A stretch of 54,894 nucleotides of DNA, from NCBI GenBank assembly GCA_030684775.1, contig JAUXXW010000091.1, positions 1-54,894 of the forward strand, read 5' to 3'. Under the pieces are notes generated by a model. It was not told the DNA's origin and ran no database searches. It was given only the letters and a program-made list of their open reading frames with translations. A program made the position numbers and the translations under genes. Of the stretch, positions 24,228-34,343 are shown piece after piece; position 1 is the stretch's first letter; each line of letters starts with the position of its first letter. Origin of the DNA: Pseudomonadota bacterium (GTDB lineage Bacteria; Pseudomonadota; Gammaproteobacteria; Burkholderiales; Thiobacillaceae).

Positions 24228-26105
24228 TCAGAATCCAGGGTACTTCTGCCAGATCCGCTGGTTCAGCTCTTCGTTATCGATGTACTCGCCGATCTCCCAA
24301 TCCTTGAATGCGTAGAGGTCTTCCGTGAGTTCGGTGATGACGTCACGCAGCTCAAGCGGATCCAGCCACTCAGTAGGAATCGCTTTCACCCCATACATCG
24401 CGCCCAGCAGGTTGCCGACGATCGATCCGGTCGAGTCGGAATCGCCATCGTGGTTCACCGCCATGATCACGCCATGCTTGAAGTTGCGAGCGACTAGCGC
24501 GCAATAGATCGAGATCGAGAGCGCTTCCTCTGCGATCCAGCCCTGGCCCAGCCGGGCAATGGCTTCTTCATGCGGCAAGCCGGAAACAGCAAGCTCCTCG
24601 GCCATCTCGATCGCGCGCAGTGTCTCCTCAAAGCCGGTCTCTGCCCGAAGGATGGCCATCGAAGCCACCAGCGCCTCGGGCAGTGACGCGCCGTCCGTAA
24701 GCGCCAGAATCAGCACAGCCAGAACACCTGCGGTCAGCGACCCTGTAGGGTGGCCGTGAGTCAGCGCCGCCAGCTCTGTGCCTAGCCGGAATGCGTCCTG
24801 GGGCGATTCCTGTTGGCGCAGGCGCCAAGCAAACAGTCCCACTGGGGCAACCCGCATGACGCCGCCGCAACCCTTGCTGTTGTTGCGTGCCGGCTCCCCG
24901 AGCGATTTCATCGCCCGTAACGCGGAAAGGCAGGTGTTGCCTGGCGCGCGCCGGCTGTGTAGCTGGCGTTGCTGAAAGAGCCAGCCGGTTTCATCAGTAC
25001 CGAAGTTGATGTCACAGGTTGGGCGTTCCTCTTGGGTCTGCAGCCAGCGCAGATAAGCGTGGGCCGTTACGCCCGAATAGGTGGTAATGCCTTTGAAGCA
25101 GCCGCGTACCCAGCCTCGGATCAGCCCCTCGGCAGTGAAAAGGGTCATCTGCGTGTCGTCGGTGATTCTCCCCAGCCCACCGTAAGCCGGTGCGTACTGA
25201 GTGATGCCATTCGGGCCGAAGCGGCGGAGGATCTCTGCCCGCTTCATGAACTCTACTGGAGCACCCAGCGCATCGCCGACCGCTCCACCCAACAGGCAAC
25301 CCAGAAAGCGCCCCTGGACGGTGCGCCGTTGCTGGCGCTTACTGCGCCATGCCGGCGGTGCCAAGGTTTCAAGTTCGTCCTTTGCACCAGTTTCGGCAAC
25401 AGGCTCCACGTTCCCCTCACCAGACAGCTTGGAGTAAATACCCAACTCCGTCACCACGCGGGAGGCTGGTCGGGCGACAAGATTCTTCTGCTCAAGCCAC
25501 ACAGGCACCTCAGCGCCATCCCAGCTGACACCGAGGCCTTTCTCCCAGTAAGACAAGTAGGCCTCGCCTTGGTCGGCGGCGTAGTAGTTACCGTTGCCGG
25601 CAGAACAATCGAGCGCGTATTCCCAGTTGTTCTCACGCATACAGACGCCGTGCTCGGGGTTCGGCACTTGGCCCAGACCGGTCAAGTATTCCGCACTCTT
25701 GCCATCCAGTGGGCGAAACACGGCTACCCGGAGTCGGCCGTCCTCACGGGTAGTAATGGCGGCGATCAGGGCGTCACCACGCTGGACTGTGATCAGTTTT
25801 GCACCAAGGTCCAAAGGACCGACCTCAATCCACCAATGATCGCCAGCCGCTGAAATAACCTCGCGGGCGTCGTCTGGCGACAGCATCTGGGAAAGCCGAT
25901 CCATCGCTGGCTCGATCTCCTGCCACTTTGCTTCCCCCTCCCGACTACGCTGTTGCAAGCCGTGCAGCATCGCGGCCAGCGGCAGTTCCCCATCATCGAG
26001 CAAGGCTGACTGCATGAAGGCAACTGGGATGGGGTACGGAATGTCGGGCAATCCGTACTGTTCCAGAGTTCCTGGCTTGAGGTGAAGCTCGGCGAAATTT
26101 AGCAT
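24228..26105 (-). CDS. ADP-ribosylglycohydrolase-family protein with unknown N-terminal region
   Basis: 625 residues. The C-terminal part (about 267-625) is an ARH/DraG domain: GCLLGGAVGDALGAPVEF, the metal motif TDDTQMT (315-321) and HDGDSDSTGSIVGNLLGA (about 552-569). The first 260 residues are a separate domain I do not recognise (WWIEVGPLDLGAKLITVQRGD, then GNYYAADQGEAYLSYW). ARH enzymes remove ADP-ribose from protein or nucleic acid. The ATG at 26105 has AGGGAC upstream; an ATG at 26168 is possible. It is divergent from the BREX regulator, so it may be a defence accessory, but that is inference. Confidence 0.88.
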   Translation of the reverse strand: MLNFAELHLKPGTLEQYGLPDIPYPIPVAFMQSALLDDGELPLAAMLHGLQQRSREGEAKWQEIEPAMDRLSQMLSPDDAREVISAAGDHWWIEVGPLDLGAKLITVQRGDALIAAITTREDGRLRVAVFRPLDGKSAEYLTGLGQVPNPEHGVCMRENNWEYALDCSAGNGNYYAADQGEAYLSYWEKGLGVSWDGAEVPVWLEQKNLVARPASRVVTELGIYSKLSGEGNVEPVAETGAKDELETLAPPAWRSKRQQRRTVQGRFLGCLLGGAVGDALGAPVEFMKRAEILRRFGPNGITQYAPAYGGLGRITDDTQMTLFTAEGLIRGWVRGCFKGITTYSGVTAHAYLRWLQTQEERPTCDINFGTDETGWLFQQRQLHSRRAPGNTCLSALRAMKSLGEPARNNSKGCGGVMRVAPVGLFAWRLRQQESPQDAFRLGTELAALTHGHPTGSLTAGVLAVLILALTDGASLPEALVASMAILRAETGFEETLRAIEMAEELAVSGLPHEEAIARLGQGWIAEEALSISIYCALVARNFKHGVIMAVNHDGDSDSTGSIVGNLLGAMYGVKAIPTEWLDPLELRDVITELTEDLYAFKDWEIGEYIDNEELNQRIWQKYPGF

Positions 26106-26185
26106 GAGGTCCCTACCGATCATCTTGTCGCCGTGTTGCTTGTTGTTATCAAAAGGCGACGTATACACAAATCAAAATAGATTCA

Positions 26186-26214
26186 TGGACGGATTTTATG
26201 GCAGACCATATACT
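26186..26214 (+). promoter_or_regulatory. Candidate brxR promoter and operator
   Basis: TGGACG (26186-26191) and TATACT (26209-26214) are 17 bases apart, matching -35 and -10 spacing. The spacer contains TATGG-CAGA-CCATA (26197-26210), a perfect 5-base inverted repeat overlapping the -10. BrxR proteins repress BREX promoters by binding inverted repeats, so this is the best candidate in the divergent region. The arms are short, so the call is tentative. Confidence 0.45.
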
Positions 26215-26264
26215 TTTCGCAATAAACCGTACAAGCATTCGCTAACCCGAACTAGCCCGCCAGG

Positions 26265-27179
26265 ATGTCGAACGAACAGCTAGCAGAACTCACCCAGCCG
26301 CAACGCGACCGCCTCGCGTTTGTAGAGTTGCGCGTGCGCTTCATTGGAGAGATGCGCCGACAGGACTTGGTGACGCGGTTTGGTATTCAGTCTGCTGCCG
26401 CATCGAGGGATTTGGCGCTCTACAAAGACCTGGCACCCGGCAACATCGACTACGATTCCAAGGGCAAGTCCTACGTCCTGGGCCCGGACTTCCGCCCAGT
26501 CTTCGACTTCCCGCCTGAGCGCGTGCTGTCTTGGCTGACCCAGGGCTTCGGCGACGGCGAGCCGATGCGTCTCAAGGCATGGGTTGCCAGCGAGAGTCCT
26601 TCACGGTTGACGCACCCTGATCTGGATGTGCTGGCGAGCGTGACACGGGCGATCCACCAGGAATGCCCGCTCGCGATCGAATACCACTCCATCTCGAACG
26701 GCAAGGCCAAGCGGCAGATCGTGCCGTTCGCGCTGATCGACAACGGTCTGAGGTGGCACGTTCGCGCCTTCGACCGGAAGTCGCAGGAGTTCCGCGACTT
26801 CGTGATCACACGCATCAAGCACCCGCAGGTATTGAAGGGCGAGAAGCCAGCGCCGCACGAACTCAGCGACCAGGACATTCAGTGGACCCGCATCGTGGAG
26901 CTGGATTTGGTGCCCCACCCAGATCAGCCGCGACCTGAGATTACCGAGATGGACTACGGCATGCTGGACGGCTCATTGCGGTTAAAGCTTCGTGCAGCCA
27001 CCGCTGGGTACATCTTGCGCAAGTGGAGCGTGGACTGTTCGCCCGACCATAGCCTGCGTGGCCACGAGTACCGGCTCTGGCTGAAAGATCCGCTGGCGAT
27101 CTATGGCGTGAAGAATGCCGTGCTGGCACCTGGCTACCGGTCGCCTGACCAACAACGGCTCGAAGCCGAGTCGAACTGA
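26265..27179 (+). CDS. brxR: BrxR, WYL-domain transcriptional regulator of BREX
   Basis: 304 residues. A winged HTH (about 10-80: RLAFVELRVRFIGEMRRQDLVTRFGIQSAAASRDLALY), a WYL-like domain (about 125-190: ECPLAIEYHSISNGKAKRQIVPFALIDNGLRWHVRAFD) and a C-terminal WCX-like part match BrxR. Such proteins bind DNA as dimers, repress BREX promoters and may sense a nucleic-acid ligand. It is transcribed towards brxF, which starts eight bases after its stop, and divergently from the ADP-ribosylglycohydrolase gene. Confidence 0.9.
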   Translation: MSNEQLAELTQPQRDRLAFVELRVRFIGEMRRQDLVTRFGIQSAAASRDLALYKDLAPGNIDYDSKGKSYVLGPDFRPVFDFPPERVLSWLTQGFGDGEPMRLKAWVASESPSRLTHPDLDVLASVTRAIHQECPLAIEYHSISNGKAKRQIVPFALIDNGLRWHVRAFDRKSQEFRDFVITRIKHPQVLKGEKPAPHELSDQDIQWTRIVELDLVPHPDQPRPEITEMDYGMLDGSLRLKLRAATAGYILRKWSVDCSPDHSLRGHEYRLWLKDPLAIYGVKNAVLAPGYRSPDQQRLEAESN

Positions 27180-27187
27180 GGCGCTGC

Positions 27188-27643
27188 ATGCTGGTAAAAC
27201 TCGAACGACTCATCGGCGAAATCGGCGACCTCAACAGCAAGCTGGTTTTGCTGGTTGGCGCACGCCCCAGTGGCAAGACCAAGCTGCTGCGCGAGCTGGG
27301 TGCCAAGCTGAACATCGAGCCCCTGAATGTGGGCTTGGAGCTGGGCCGCCGGTTGGCTGCGACGCAGATCAACAAGCGGGGCTTCTCGGCTGGTGAGTTG
27401 CTGCGTGAGATTGCTGACAAGGAACGCACCGACGATCCGCTGCTGCTCGACAACCTCGAACTGCTATTCGAGAAGGGCCTGCAAATCAACCCGCTTGATC
27501 TGGTCAAGCGGCTGGCGCACTCCAAGCGCGTCGTGGCCGTGTGGCCGGGCGAGCTGCGGGGTGATCGGCTGATCTACGCCGACATGAGCCACCCAGAACA
27601 TCGCGACTACAGCCGTGACGGCGTGGTCGTTCTAGAAATTTGA
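27188..27643 (+). CDS. brxF: BrxF, P-loop protein of type 3 BREX
   Basis: 151 residues. Walker A GARPSGKT lies at 24-31, and VVAVWPGEL forms the later strand. The small size, the position just before brxC and the motif fit BrxF, the marker gene of type 3 BREX. It is an ATPase of unknown mechanism. It follows brxR by eight bases, so regulator and system are likely co-transcribed as well as separately controlled. Confidence 0.88.
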   Translation: MLVKLERLIGEIGDLNSKLVLLVGARPSGKTKLLRELGAKLNIEPLNVGLELGRRLAATQINKRGFSAGELLREIADKERTDDPLLLDNLELLFEKGLQINPLDLVKRLAHSKRVVAVWPGELRGDRLIYADMSHPEHRDYSRDGVVVLEI

Positions 27644-27678
27644 CGCGCGTTTAGAAACATCAGGGAAGAGAGACCCAT

Positions 27679-30600
27679 ATGGCCAAGAACATGAAATACG
27701 GAGATCTGATCCAGTTCGAACAGATCGAGTCAGTCATTCAACTGCTCGATGCGGGGCGCCCGAACGAGGCCAAGAAGCTCGTTTCGACCTACGTCATCTC
27801 CGACGACATGGCCGAGCGGATCTCCAAGCTTATGGTTCCCCAACTCAGCTTTGACGACTCGGTCGATCACAAGGGCGTGCTGATCGTCGGCAACTACGGC
27901 ACCGGTAAGTCGCACTTGATGTCAGTGCTGTCACTGGTAGCCGAGGATGCCGCCTACGCACCGATGATCCGCCACGCCAAGGTCGCCGAGGCTGTCGCCC
28001 CGATTGCTGGCCGCTTCAAGGTGCTGCGCATCGAGGTGGGCGGCCTGGAAATGCCGCTGCGCCAGATCATTACGCAGCAGATCGAACGCTTTCTGGAAAA
28101 GCTCGGCGTCAGCTACACCTTCCCGGCAGCGGACCAGGAGCTGAACAACAAGGAGTCGTTCGAGGAGATGATGGCCGCTTTCGGCGAGAAATTCCCGAAC
28201 CAAGGCGTGCTGCTGGTCGTCGATGAGTTCCTGGAATACCTGCAGTCCCGCCGAGACCACGAGCTGGTGCGCGACCTGGCCATCCTGCGCCAGATCGGTG
28301 AAGTCACCAAGCACCTGAAGTTCCGCTTCGTGGCCGGCGTGCAGGAAGCCATCTTCGACAGCGTGCGCTTCCAACATGTGGCCGACAGCATGCGCCGCGT
28401 CAACGAGCGCTTCACGCAGATCCTGATCGACCGGCAGGACGTGAGCTTTGTCGTCTCCGCGCGCCTGCTCAAGAAGACGGCCGACCAGCAAAACAAGATC
28501 CGCGAGTACCTGACGCCATTCGCCAAGTTCTATGGCTCCATGAACGAGCGCATGGACGAATATGTTCGGCTGTTCCCGGTCCACCCCGACTACCTCAAGA
28601 CCTTCGAACAGATCCACTTCACCGAGAAGCGCGGCGCGCTGAAGACCATCGAGGCCGCCATGCTGGCGATCCTTGACCAGGACGTGCCCACCGACCGGCC
28701 GCTGTTCATCAGTTACGAGAGCTTCTGGCAGACCATCAAGACCAACTCGGTCCTGCGCGCCGACCCGAACATCAAGGAAGTCATGCGCGTCTCCGAGGTG
28801 CTGGAGTCGCGCGTACAGCAGGCCTTCACACGCCCGACCTACAAACCGATGGCGCTGCGCGTCATCAACGCGCTGGCCGTCCACCGCCTGACCACGGGTG
28901 GCGACATCCACATTCCCATCGGCCCCACTGCCGCCGAGCTGCGCGACGCCTTGTGCCTGTTCCAGCCGGGCGTCGAAGACATGCCAGGCGATCCGGCCGA
29001 GAACCTGCTGTCGATGGTGCAGACCGTGATGCGGGAGGTACTCAAGACCGTCAACGGGCAGTTCATCTCCAAGGCACCGGACACGGAGCAGTACTACCTC
29101 GACCTCAAGAAGGACATCGACTACGACGCGCAGATCGAAAAGCGCGCCGAAGCCCTGTCCGACGACGCGCTCGACCGTGCCTACTACAGCGCCGTCAAGG
29201 CACTGATGGAGTGCAGCGACGATTTGCGCTACCCCGGTTTCCAGATTTGGCAGTACCAGCTCGAGTGGCAGGAGCGTCGTGTCGAACGCATGGGCTACCT
29301 GTTCTTCGGTGCCCCGAACGACCGACCCACGGCGCAGCCTGAACGCGACTTCTACGTCTACTTCATTCAGCCCTTCGACAAGCCCAAATTTACCGACAAC
29401 AGCCTGTCGGACGAAGTCTTCTTCCGTCTCACGGGCCTGGACGACGAGCTCAAACGCCATCTGTCCTCCTACGCCGCAGCGCTGGATCTGGCGTCAACCG
29501 CCAGCGGCGGTGCCAAGGCCATCTACCTTTCCAAGGCGCAAGACTTCCTGCGCGCCATGAGCAAGTGGCTGCAGGAAAAGCAGATGACTGCCTTTGAAGT
29601 CACCTACCAAGGCAAGAAGAAGAACCTTCAGGAGTGGTCCAAGGGCGTGTCGCTGCGTGACCGTGCGCGGCTGGGCCCGGACGAACGCATCAACTTTCGC
29701 GATGTCGTCAACGTGATCTCGGGCCTGGTGCTGGGCCAGCGCTTTGTGGACTTGTCGCCCGAATACCCCACCTTCACGGTGCTGGTCACCGAAGCCAACC
29801 GCAAGCAGCTCGTTAGCAATGCACTGCGTGCGCTTGCCGGTGGCACCCGCACCAAAGACGCCGCCGCCGTGCTGGATGCTTTGGAACTGCTCGATGGCAA
29901 CCAGGTGGACCCGGCCAAGTCACGCTACGCGCTTGAGGTGCTGACCCGGCTCAAGGCCAAGGGCCACGGCCAGGTGCTCAACCGCAGCGAACTGCTCTCA
30001 GGCACCTCGGACGTTGAATATTTCGCGCCCATCAAGTACCGACTGGAGCCGGATCTACTGATCACCGTGTTGGGTGGCCTGGTCTATTCCGGCGACCTGG
30101 TGATGTCGATCACTGGCGACAAGATCGACTCGGGCAAGCTGGTGCAGCTCGCGGAGCGCTCGCTTGAAGAGCTCAAGCAGTTCAAGCACGTCGAGGCACC
30201 GAAAGAGATCAACCTTGCGGTGCTGCGCACCCTGTTCGAGCTGTTTGATCTGCCGTCCGGCCTGGCGCAGAAGGCTAGCCAGGGCGACACCGAGCCGGTG
30301 ATCAAGCTGCAAGACAAGGTCAGCGCGTTGGTGCCGCGCGTGCTCAAGGCGGGCTCCGACCTGCAACAAGGCAAGCTCAGCTTTTGGGGCCAGAACCTGC
30401 TGCGCGAGGAAGAAGCCAAAGACTGGCACTCCAGGCTGGACGCGCTGAAGAAGTTCACCGAATCGCTGACGCCCTACAACACTGTCGGCAAGCTCAAGAA
30501 CCTGCGCGTCACGCAAGAAGACATCGACAGCCAGAAGAAGAATCTGGAAGTTCTGGCAGCGGTCGAGCGCCTGCTCGAACTGGTGGTGGAGCTGGGCGGC

Positions 30601-31419
30601 ACGGCGTCGTACCTCTCCCAGGCCGAGATGGTGCTGCCTCCCGAGCACGCCTGGGTGAAGCAAGCCGAGGCTGCCCGCAAAGCCCTGCAAGCCAAGCTCA
30701 GTCTGGATCGCACGGCCGAACACGCCGCCGAGTACCGGCAGACGCTTAACCAACTTAAGAAGGGCTACATCACCGCCTACATCGCCAGCCATAGCAAGGC
30801 GCGGCTCGGTGTGGCCGAAGACAAGGCCCGCAATGGGCTGCGCAAGGACGACCGCCTGCTGGGCCTGCGCATCCTGGCCGGCGTGTCGTTGATGCCCACC
30901 AGTCAACTCACGGCGTTTGAAGAGTCGCTGAACGGCTTGAAGAGTTGCTCATCATTGGACGAGCCCACGCTGATGACAGCAGCGGTATGCCCGCACTGCC
31001 AGTTCCGACCATCCGCTGAGCAGATGGAGCTGATCCCGGCCGCCAACCGCCTACACAAACTGGACGAAGACCTGGACCAGTTGCAGTCCAACTGGCAGCA
31101 AACTCTGCTGGAGAACCTGGAAGACCCGTTCACCCAAGACAGCCTGGGCTTGCTGCCGGCGGCAAGCAAGAAGTTGATCGACGGCTTCCTGACCTCACGC
31201 AAGTTGCCCGAACCGATGACCACCGAGTTCGCCAACGCGGCGCAAGAAGCGCTTTCTGGGCTGGAGAAGATTGGCGTCAAGAGTGATGAGCTCAAGCAGG
31301 CCTTGCTGCAGGGCGGCTCGCCCGCCAAACCGGACGAATTGCGCGGCCGCTTCGACACCTTCCTGAACGAGCGCTGCAAGGGCAAGGATTCGACCAAGCT
31401 GCGCTTCGTGATCGAGTGA
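27679..31419 (+). CDS. brxC: BrxC, large AAA+ ATPase of BREX
   Basis: 1246 residues, family length. Walker A GNYGTGKS is at 71-78, Walker B VLLVVDEFLEYL at about 177-188 and a C-terminal Cys pair, CPHC, near 1104, probably half of a zinc site. BrxC is essential for BREX defence and is thought to be a DNA-linked motor or scaffold with PglZ and PglX. The gene is uniformly GC-rich (one sampled line, 29461-29520, has 43 G/C of 60), in contrast to the next two genes. GGGAAGAGAG upstream is the ribosome site. Confidence 0.95.
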   Translation: MAKNMKYGDLIQFEQIESVIQLLDAGRPNEAKKLVSTYVISDDMAERISKLMVPQLSFDDSVDHKGVLIVGNYGTGKSHLMSVLSLVAEDAAYAPMIRHAKVAEAVAPIAGRFKVLRIEVGGLEMPLRQIITQQIERFLEKLGVSYTFPAADQELNNKESFEEMMAAFGEKFPNQGVLLVVDEFLEYLQSRRDHELVRDLAILRQIGEVTKHLKFRFVAGVQEAIFDSVRFQHVADSMRRVNERFTQILIDRQDVSFVVSARLLKKTADQQNKIREYLTPFAKFYGSMNERMDEYVRLFPVHPDYLKTFEQIHFTEKRGALKTIEAAMLAILDQDVPTDRPLFISYESFWQTIKTNSVLRADPNIKEVMRVSEVLESRVQQAFTRPTYKPMALRVINALAVHRLTTGGDIHIPIGPTAAELRDALCLFQPGVEDMPGDPAENLLSMVQTVMREVLKTVNGQFISKAPDTEQYYLDLKKDIDYDAQIEKRAEALSDDALDRAYYSAVKALMECSDDLRYPGFQIWQYQLEWQERRVERMGYLFFGAPNDRPTAQPERDFYVYFIQPFDKPKFTDNSLSDEVFFRLTGLDDELKRHLSSYAAALDLASTASGGAKAIYLSKAQDFLRAMSKWLQEKQMTAFEVTYQGKKKNLQEWSKGVSLRDRARLGPDERINFRDVVNVISGLVLGQRFVDLSPEYPTFTVLVTEANRKQLVSNALRALAGGTRTKDAAAVLDALELLDGNQVDPAKSRYALEVLTRLKAKGHGQVLNRSELLSGTSDVEYFAPIKYRLEPDLLITVLGGLVYSGDLVMSITGDKIDSGKLVQLAERSLEELKQFKHVEAPKEINLAVLRTLFELFDLPSGLAQKASQGDTEPVIKLQDKVSALVPRVLKAGSDLQQGKLSFWGQNLLREEEAKDWHSRLDALKKFTESLTPYNTVGKLKNLRVTQEDIDSQKKNLEVLAAVERLLELVVELGGTASYLSQAEMVLPPEHAWVKQAEAARKALQAKLSLDRTAEHAAEYRQTLNQLKKGYITAYIASHSKARLGVAEDKARNGLRKDDRLLGLRILAGVSLMPTSQLTAFEESLNGLKSCSSLDEPTLMTAAVCPHCQFRPSAEQMELIPAANRLHKLDEDLDQLQSNWQQTLLENLEDPFTQDSLGLLPAASKKLIDGFLTSRKLPEPMTTEFANAAQEALSGLEKIGVKSDELKQALLQGGSPAKPDELRGRFDTFLNERCKGKDSTKLRFVIE

Positions 31420-31467
31420 TACGTCGTGTTCACCCGACCATGACAAGAAGAATTTGAGGAACGACTG

Positions 31468-34320
31468 ATGAGTGATCTTTTTCAGAACTACGCGGCTAAA
31501 TCCGGACCGGTTGAATGCCTCGGGCAAACGTTCCCGAGTGATGAGGCGCGACGCGAGCACTATCGCAAACTCTTGGCAGAACGTCTTAAGGACCCGGATT
31601 TCAGAATGATTGACGGGTTTCCAACTGGTTCTGACGAAGACATTTTGGCGCTATCTGACCCGCCGTACTACACCGCATGTCCAAACCCGTTCCTCGCTGA
31701 TTTAGTTTCGAGAGAGGCCGTCTCCAACTCTGGAGCTTATGAAAAGGAACCATTTTCTGCCGACGTCAGCGAAGGGAAAAACGACCCAATTTACACGGCG
31801 CAAAGCTATCACACTAAGGTGCCGCACAAGGCAATCATGCGGTACTTGCTTCACTACACGAGGCCAGGCGACGTTGTGCTCGACGGCTTCTGTGGTACTG
31901 GAATGACTGGCGTCGCTGCCAATCTTTGTGGTGATACAGCTGCGGTGACCTCGCTTGGATACAAGACTGACAGTCACGGCAACGTACTGAGGCAAGTCAA
32001 GGATGACGGAGTTGAGAGCTGGGAGCGATTTTCCAAGGTGGGTCCCCGCTTTGCCGTACTGAATGATCTTTCACCAGTCGCATCCTTTATCGCCTACAAC
32101 TACAACACGCCCTGGGATATTGCGGAGTTCAATTCAAGTGCCGAAAGAATGCTGTTGGCCATTGAACAGAAATATGGGTGGATGTATCGCACGCATCACG
32201 AGGCGAATCCCCTCAGCTTTGAGGATTCAATTAAAAAATTGCCCAAGGTTGCCGAGGGTTCCGTGCAACTCGACGCAAAGCTTCATCCGATCAACTATAC
32301 GATTTGGTCCGATGTATTTTCATGCCCCGAGTGCGGCGGAGAAGTCGTCTTCTGGGAGGTCGCTCTAGACCGAACCGCAGGGAAAGTAAAAGATAGCTTT
32401 AATTGCCCTAGCTGTAATGCGCTTTTGTCTAAGCGTGCACTTGATCGCGCCTGGAATAGCGTCTTGGATGAAGGGACTGGCTCAATCCATAAGTTCTCAA
32501 AGCAGGTTCCAGTCGAGATCAATTACTCCGTCGGCAGCCGCAGATTTATCAAAAAACCAGATGCATATGACTTGGCGGCCATTGCCAAGATCAATGCAAT
32601 GTCTCCGTCTGAGTGGTTTCCGAAGGACAGGATGCCGGAAGGCGATGAGTCGAGGCGCAACGATGATATTGGCATCACTCATGCCAATCACTTCTACACA
32701 CACCGAAACTTAATCGTTCTGGCCGAGTTGAACGGTTTAGCCGAAAAGTCGAAAAACCCCCTGCTCAGAGAGCTTGTAATCAACATGCTCACTCGCGCGA
32801 ATAAACAGAGTTCGCTTCACGTTTCAAACTATTTTAATGGCGGAGGCGGCGTATGTAAGGGACATCTTTCTGGGACCCTGTACGTTCCATCTATCTCCCC
32901 AGAGATACCTGCGACAAAGATATTCAAGGACCGAATCGACACCTTCAATAGATGGCTGAAGGTGGCCATAAAGCAGCGATCGTCGGCGATCTCTACGCAG
33001 TCATTTACGAATCTCGGCCTCCCAGACTCGTGCGTGGATTACATATTTATAGATCCGCCGTTCGGCAAGAATTTAATGTACTCGGAGCTGAATTTCATCG
33101 ATGAAAGCTGGCTGAGGATCAGAACAAACGCGTCGCTTGAGGCTGTGGAGAATCAGTCTCAGAGTAAAGGAATTAACGAGTATCGACACTTAATGGCTGC
33201 GTGTTTCAAGGAGGCCCATCGTGTCTTGAAGCCAGGCCGCTGGATGACGGTGGAGTTCTCTAACACGCAGGCAAACGTGTGGAACGCGATACAAACGGCG
33301 CTGCAAGAGGCTGGCTTCGTTGTAGCCAATGTATCGGCTCTAGACAAAAAGCAGGGTTCCTTCAAAGCAGTCAATACGACAACAGCAGTTAAGCAAGATC
33401 TCGTTATTTCGACCTATAAGCCAAATGGTGGCTTGGAAGAGCGATTTAGCCGAACTGGTGGATCTGAAGACTCAGTCTGGGATTTTGTTCGTACCCACCT
33501 CCACTACCTACCGACGGTGAAAATCCGAGGAGGCGAACTCGAATTCATAAACGAAAGAGATCCCAGGATCATTTTCGATCGGACGGTAGCTTGGTTTGTT
33601 AGGCACAACGTACTTGTTCCAATTTCAACCCAGGAATTCCAAGCTGGGCTTAACCAGAGGTTTTCCCAGCGAGACGGGATGACATTTCTTCCAGATCAAG
33701 TCGCTGAGTATGACAAGAAGCGCGCGTCGGTGGCTCGTGCGCCACAAATGGAACTCTTTGTTTCAGATGAGCGCAGCGCAATTGATTGGCTTTCTGACTT
33801 TCTCAAGCGCCGACCATCAACGTATCAAGAGATTCACCCAGAGTTCATAAGTCAACTTGGCGCTGGATGGAAAAAACATGAATCTAAGCCTGAGCTGTCT
33901 GATTTACTCGAAAGCAATTTCATCCAGTATGCGGGCGCAGGTGAGGTCCCACCCCAGATCCACAGTTACCTTTCAACGAACTACAAAGATTTGCGCGGCT
34001 TGGACAAAGCCAATCCCGCTCTTGTTTTGAAGGCAAGGGATCGTTGGTACGTTCCAGATCCTAACAAGTCCCAAGACCTTGAAAATAAACGCGAGAGAGC
34101 GTTGCTCAAAGAGTTCGATGTTTATCGTTCGTTTTCCGGCCGACGATTAAAAGAATTTAGGCTTGAGGCATTGCGGGCAGGTTTTCGTGCTGCGTGGGCC
34201 AAGAAAGACTACCAAACAATTATCTCGATAGCGCAGAAGGTTCCTGAAGACGCCTTACAAGAGGATGAAAAGTTATTGACCCTGTACGACCTCGCCCTCA
34301 CAAGGTCCGGTGTGGACTAA
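31468..34320 (+). CDS. BREX-3 DNA methyltransferase (PglX-type, Zn-ribbon containing)
   Basis: 950 residues. AdoMet motif I is VVLDGFCGTGMTG (about 135-147) and catalytic DPPF is at about 528-531 (IDPPFGKN). Between them lies a zinc ribbon, CPEC near 286 and CPSC near 312. This is the layout of the large amino-methyltransferases of type 3 BREX, which modify host DNA for self recognition. GAGGAAC precedes the ATG. The gene is much AT-richer than brxC (sampled line 32161-32220 has 29 G/C of 60), so it seems imported as a specificity module. The modified base and target site cannot be read from sequence. Confidence 0.88.
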   Translation: MSDLFQNYAAKSGPVECLGQTFPSDEARREHYRKLLAERLKDPDFRMIDGFPTGSDEDILALSDPPYYTACPNPFLADLVSREAVSNSGAYEKEPFSADVSEGKNDPIYTAQSYHTKVPHKAIMRYLLHYTRPGDVVLDGFCGTGMTGVAANLCGDTAAVTSLGYKTDSHGNVLRQVKDDGVESWERFSKVGPRFAVLNDLSPVASFIAYNYNTPWDIAEFNSSAERMLLAIEQKYGWMYRTHHEANPLSFEDSIKKLPKVAEGSVQLDAKLHPINYTIWSDVFSCPECGGEVVFWEVALDRTAGKVKDSFNCPSCNALLSKRALDRAWNSVLDEGTGSIHKFSKQVPVEINYSVGSRRFIKKPDAYDLAAIAKINAMSPSEWFPKDRMPEGDESRRNDDIGITHANHFYTHRNLIVLAELNGLAEKSKNPLLRELVINMLTRANKQSSLHVSNYFNGGGGVCKGHLSGTLYVPSISPEIPATKIFKDRIDTFNRWLKVAIKQRSSAISTQSFTNLGLPDSCVDYIFIDPPFGKNLMYSELNFIDESWLRIRTNASLEAVENQSQSKGINEYRHLMAACFKEAHRVLKPGRWMTVEFSNTQANVWNAIQTALQEAGFVVANVSALDKKQGSFKAVNTTTAVKQDLVISTYKPNGGLEERFSRTGGSEDSVWDFVRTHLHYLPTVKIRGGELEFINERDPRIIFDRTVAWFVRHNVLVPISTQEFQAGLNQRFSQRDGMTFLPDQVAEYDKKRASVARAPQMELFVSDERSAIDWLSDFLKRRPSTYQEIHPEFISQLGAGWKKHESKPELSDLLESNFIQYAGAGEVPPQIHSYLSTNYKDLRGLDKANPALVLKARDRWYVPDPNKSQDLENKRERALLKEFDVYRSFSGRRLKEFRLEALRAGFRAAWAKKDYQTIISIAQKVPEDALQEDEKLLTLYDLALTRSGVD

Positions 34321-34343
34321 GAATTTAATCGAGAACAGAGCTG

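Noticed and set aside
26106-26168. Longer N terminus for the ADP-ribosylglycohydrolase
   Set aside because: The codons (MYTSPFDNNKQHGDK in outline) look unlike a domain start, and the ATG at 26105 has the better ribosome site. It cannot be excluded.
26265-27643. DISARM system
   Set aside because: A WYL regulator, helicase and methylase could suggest it, but BrxF, BrxC, PglZ and BrxA are all present in type 3 BREX order and no DrmABC proteins are seen.
27931-29460. A 509-codon open frame on the minus strand opposite brxC
   Set aside because: It is the antisense shadow of a GC-rich gene. Its composition (long Asp/Leu/Val/Gln runs) mirrors the coding strand and no domain is seen.
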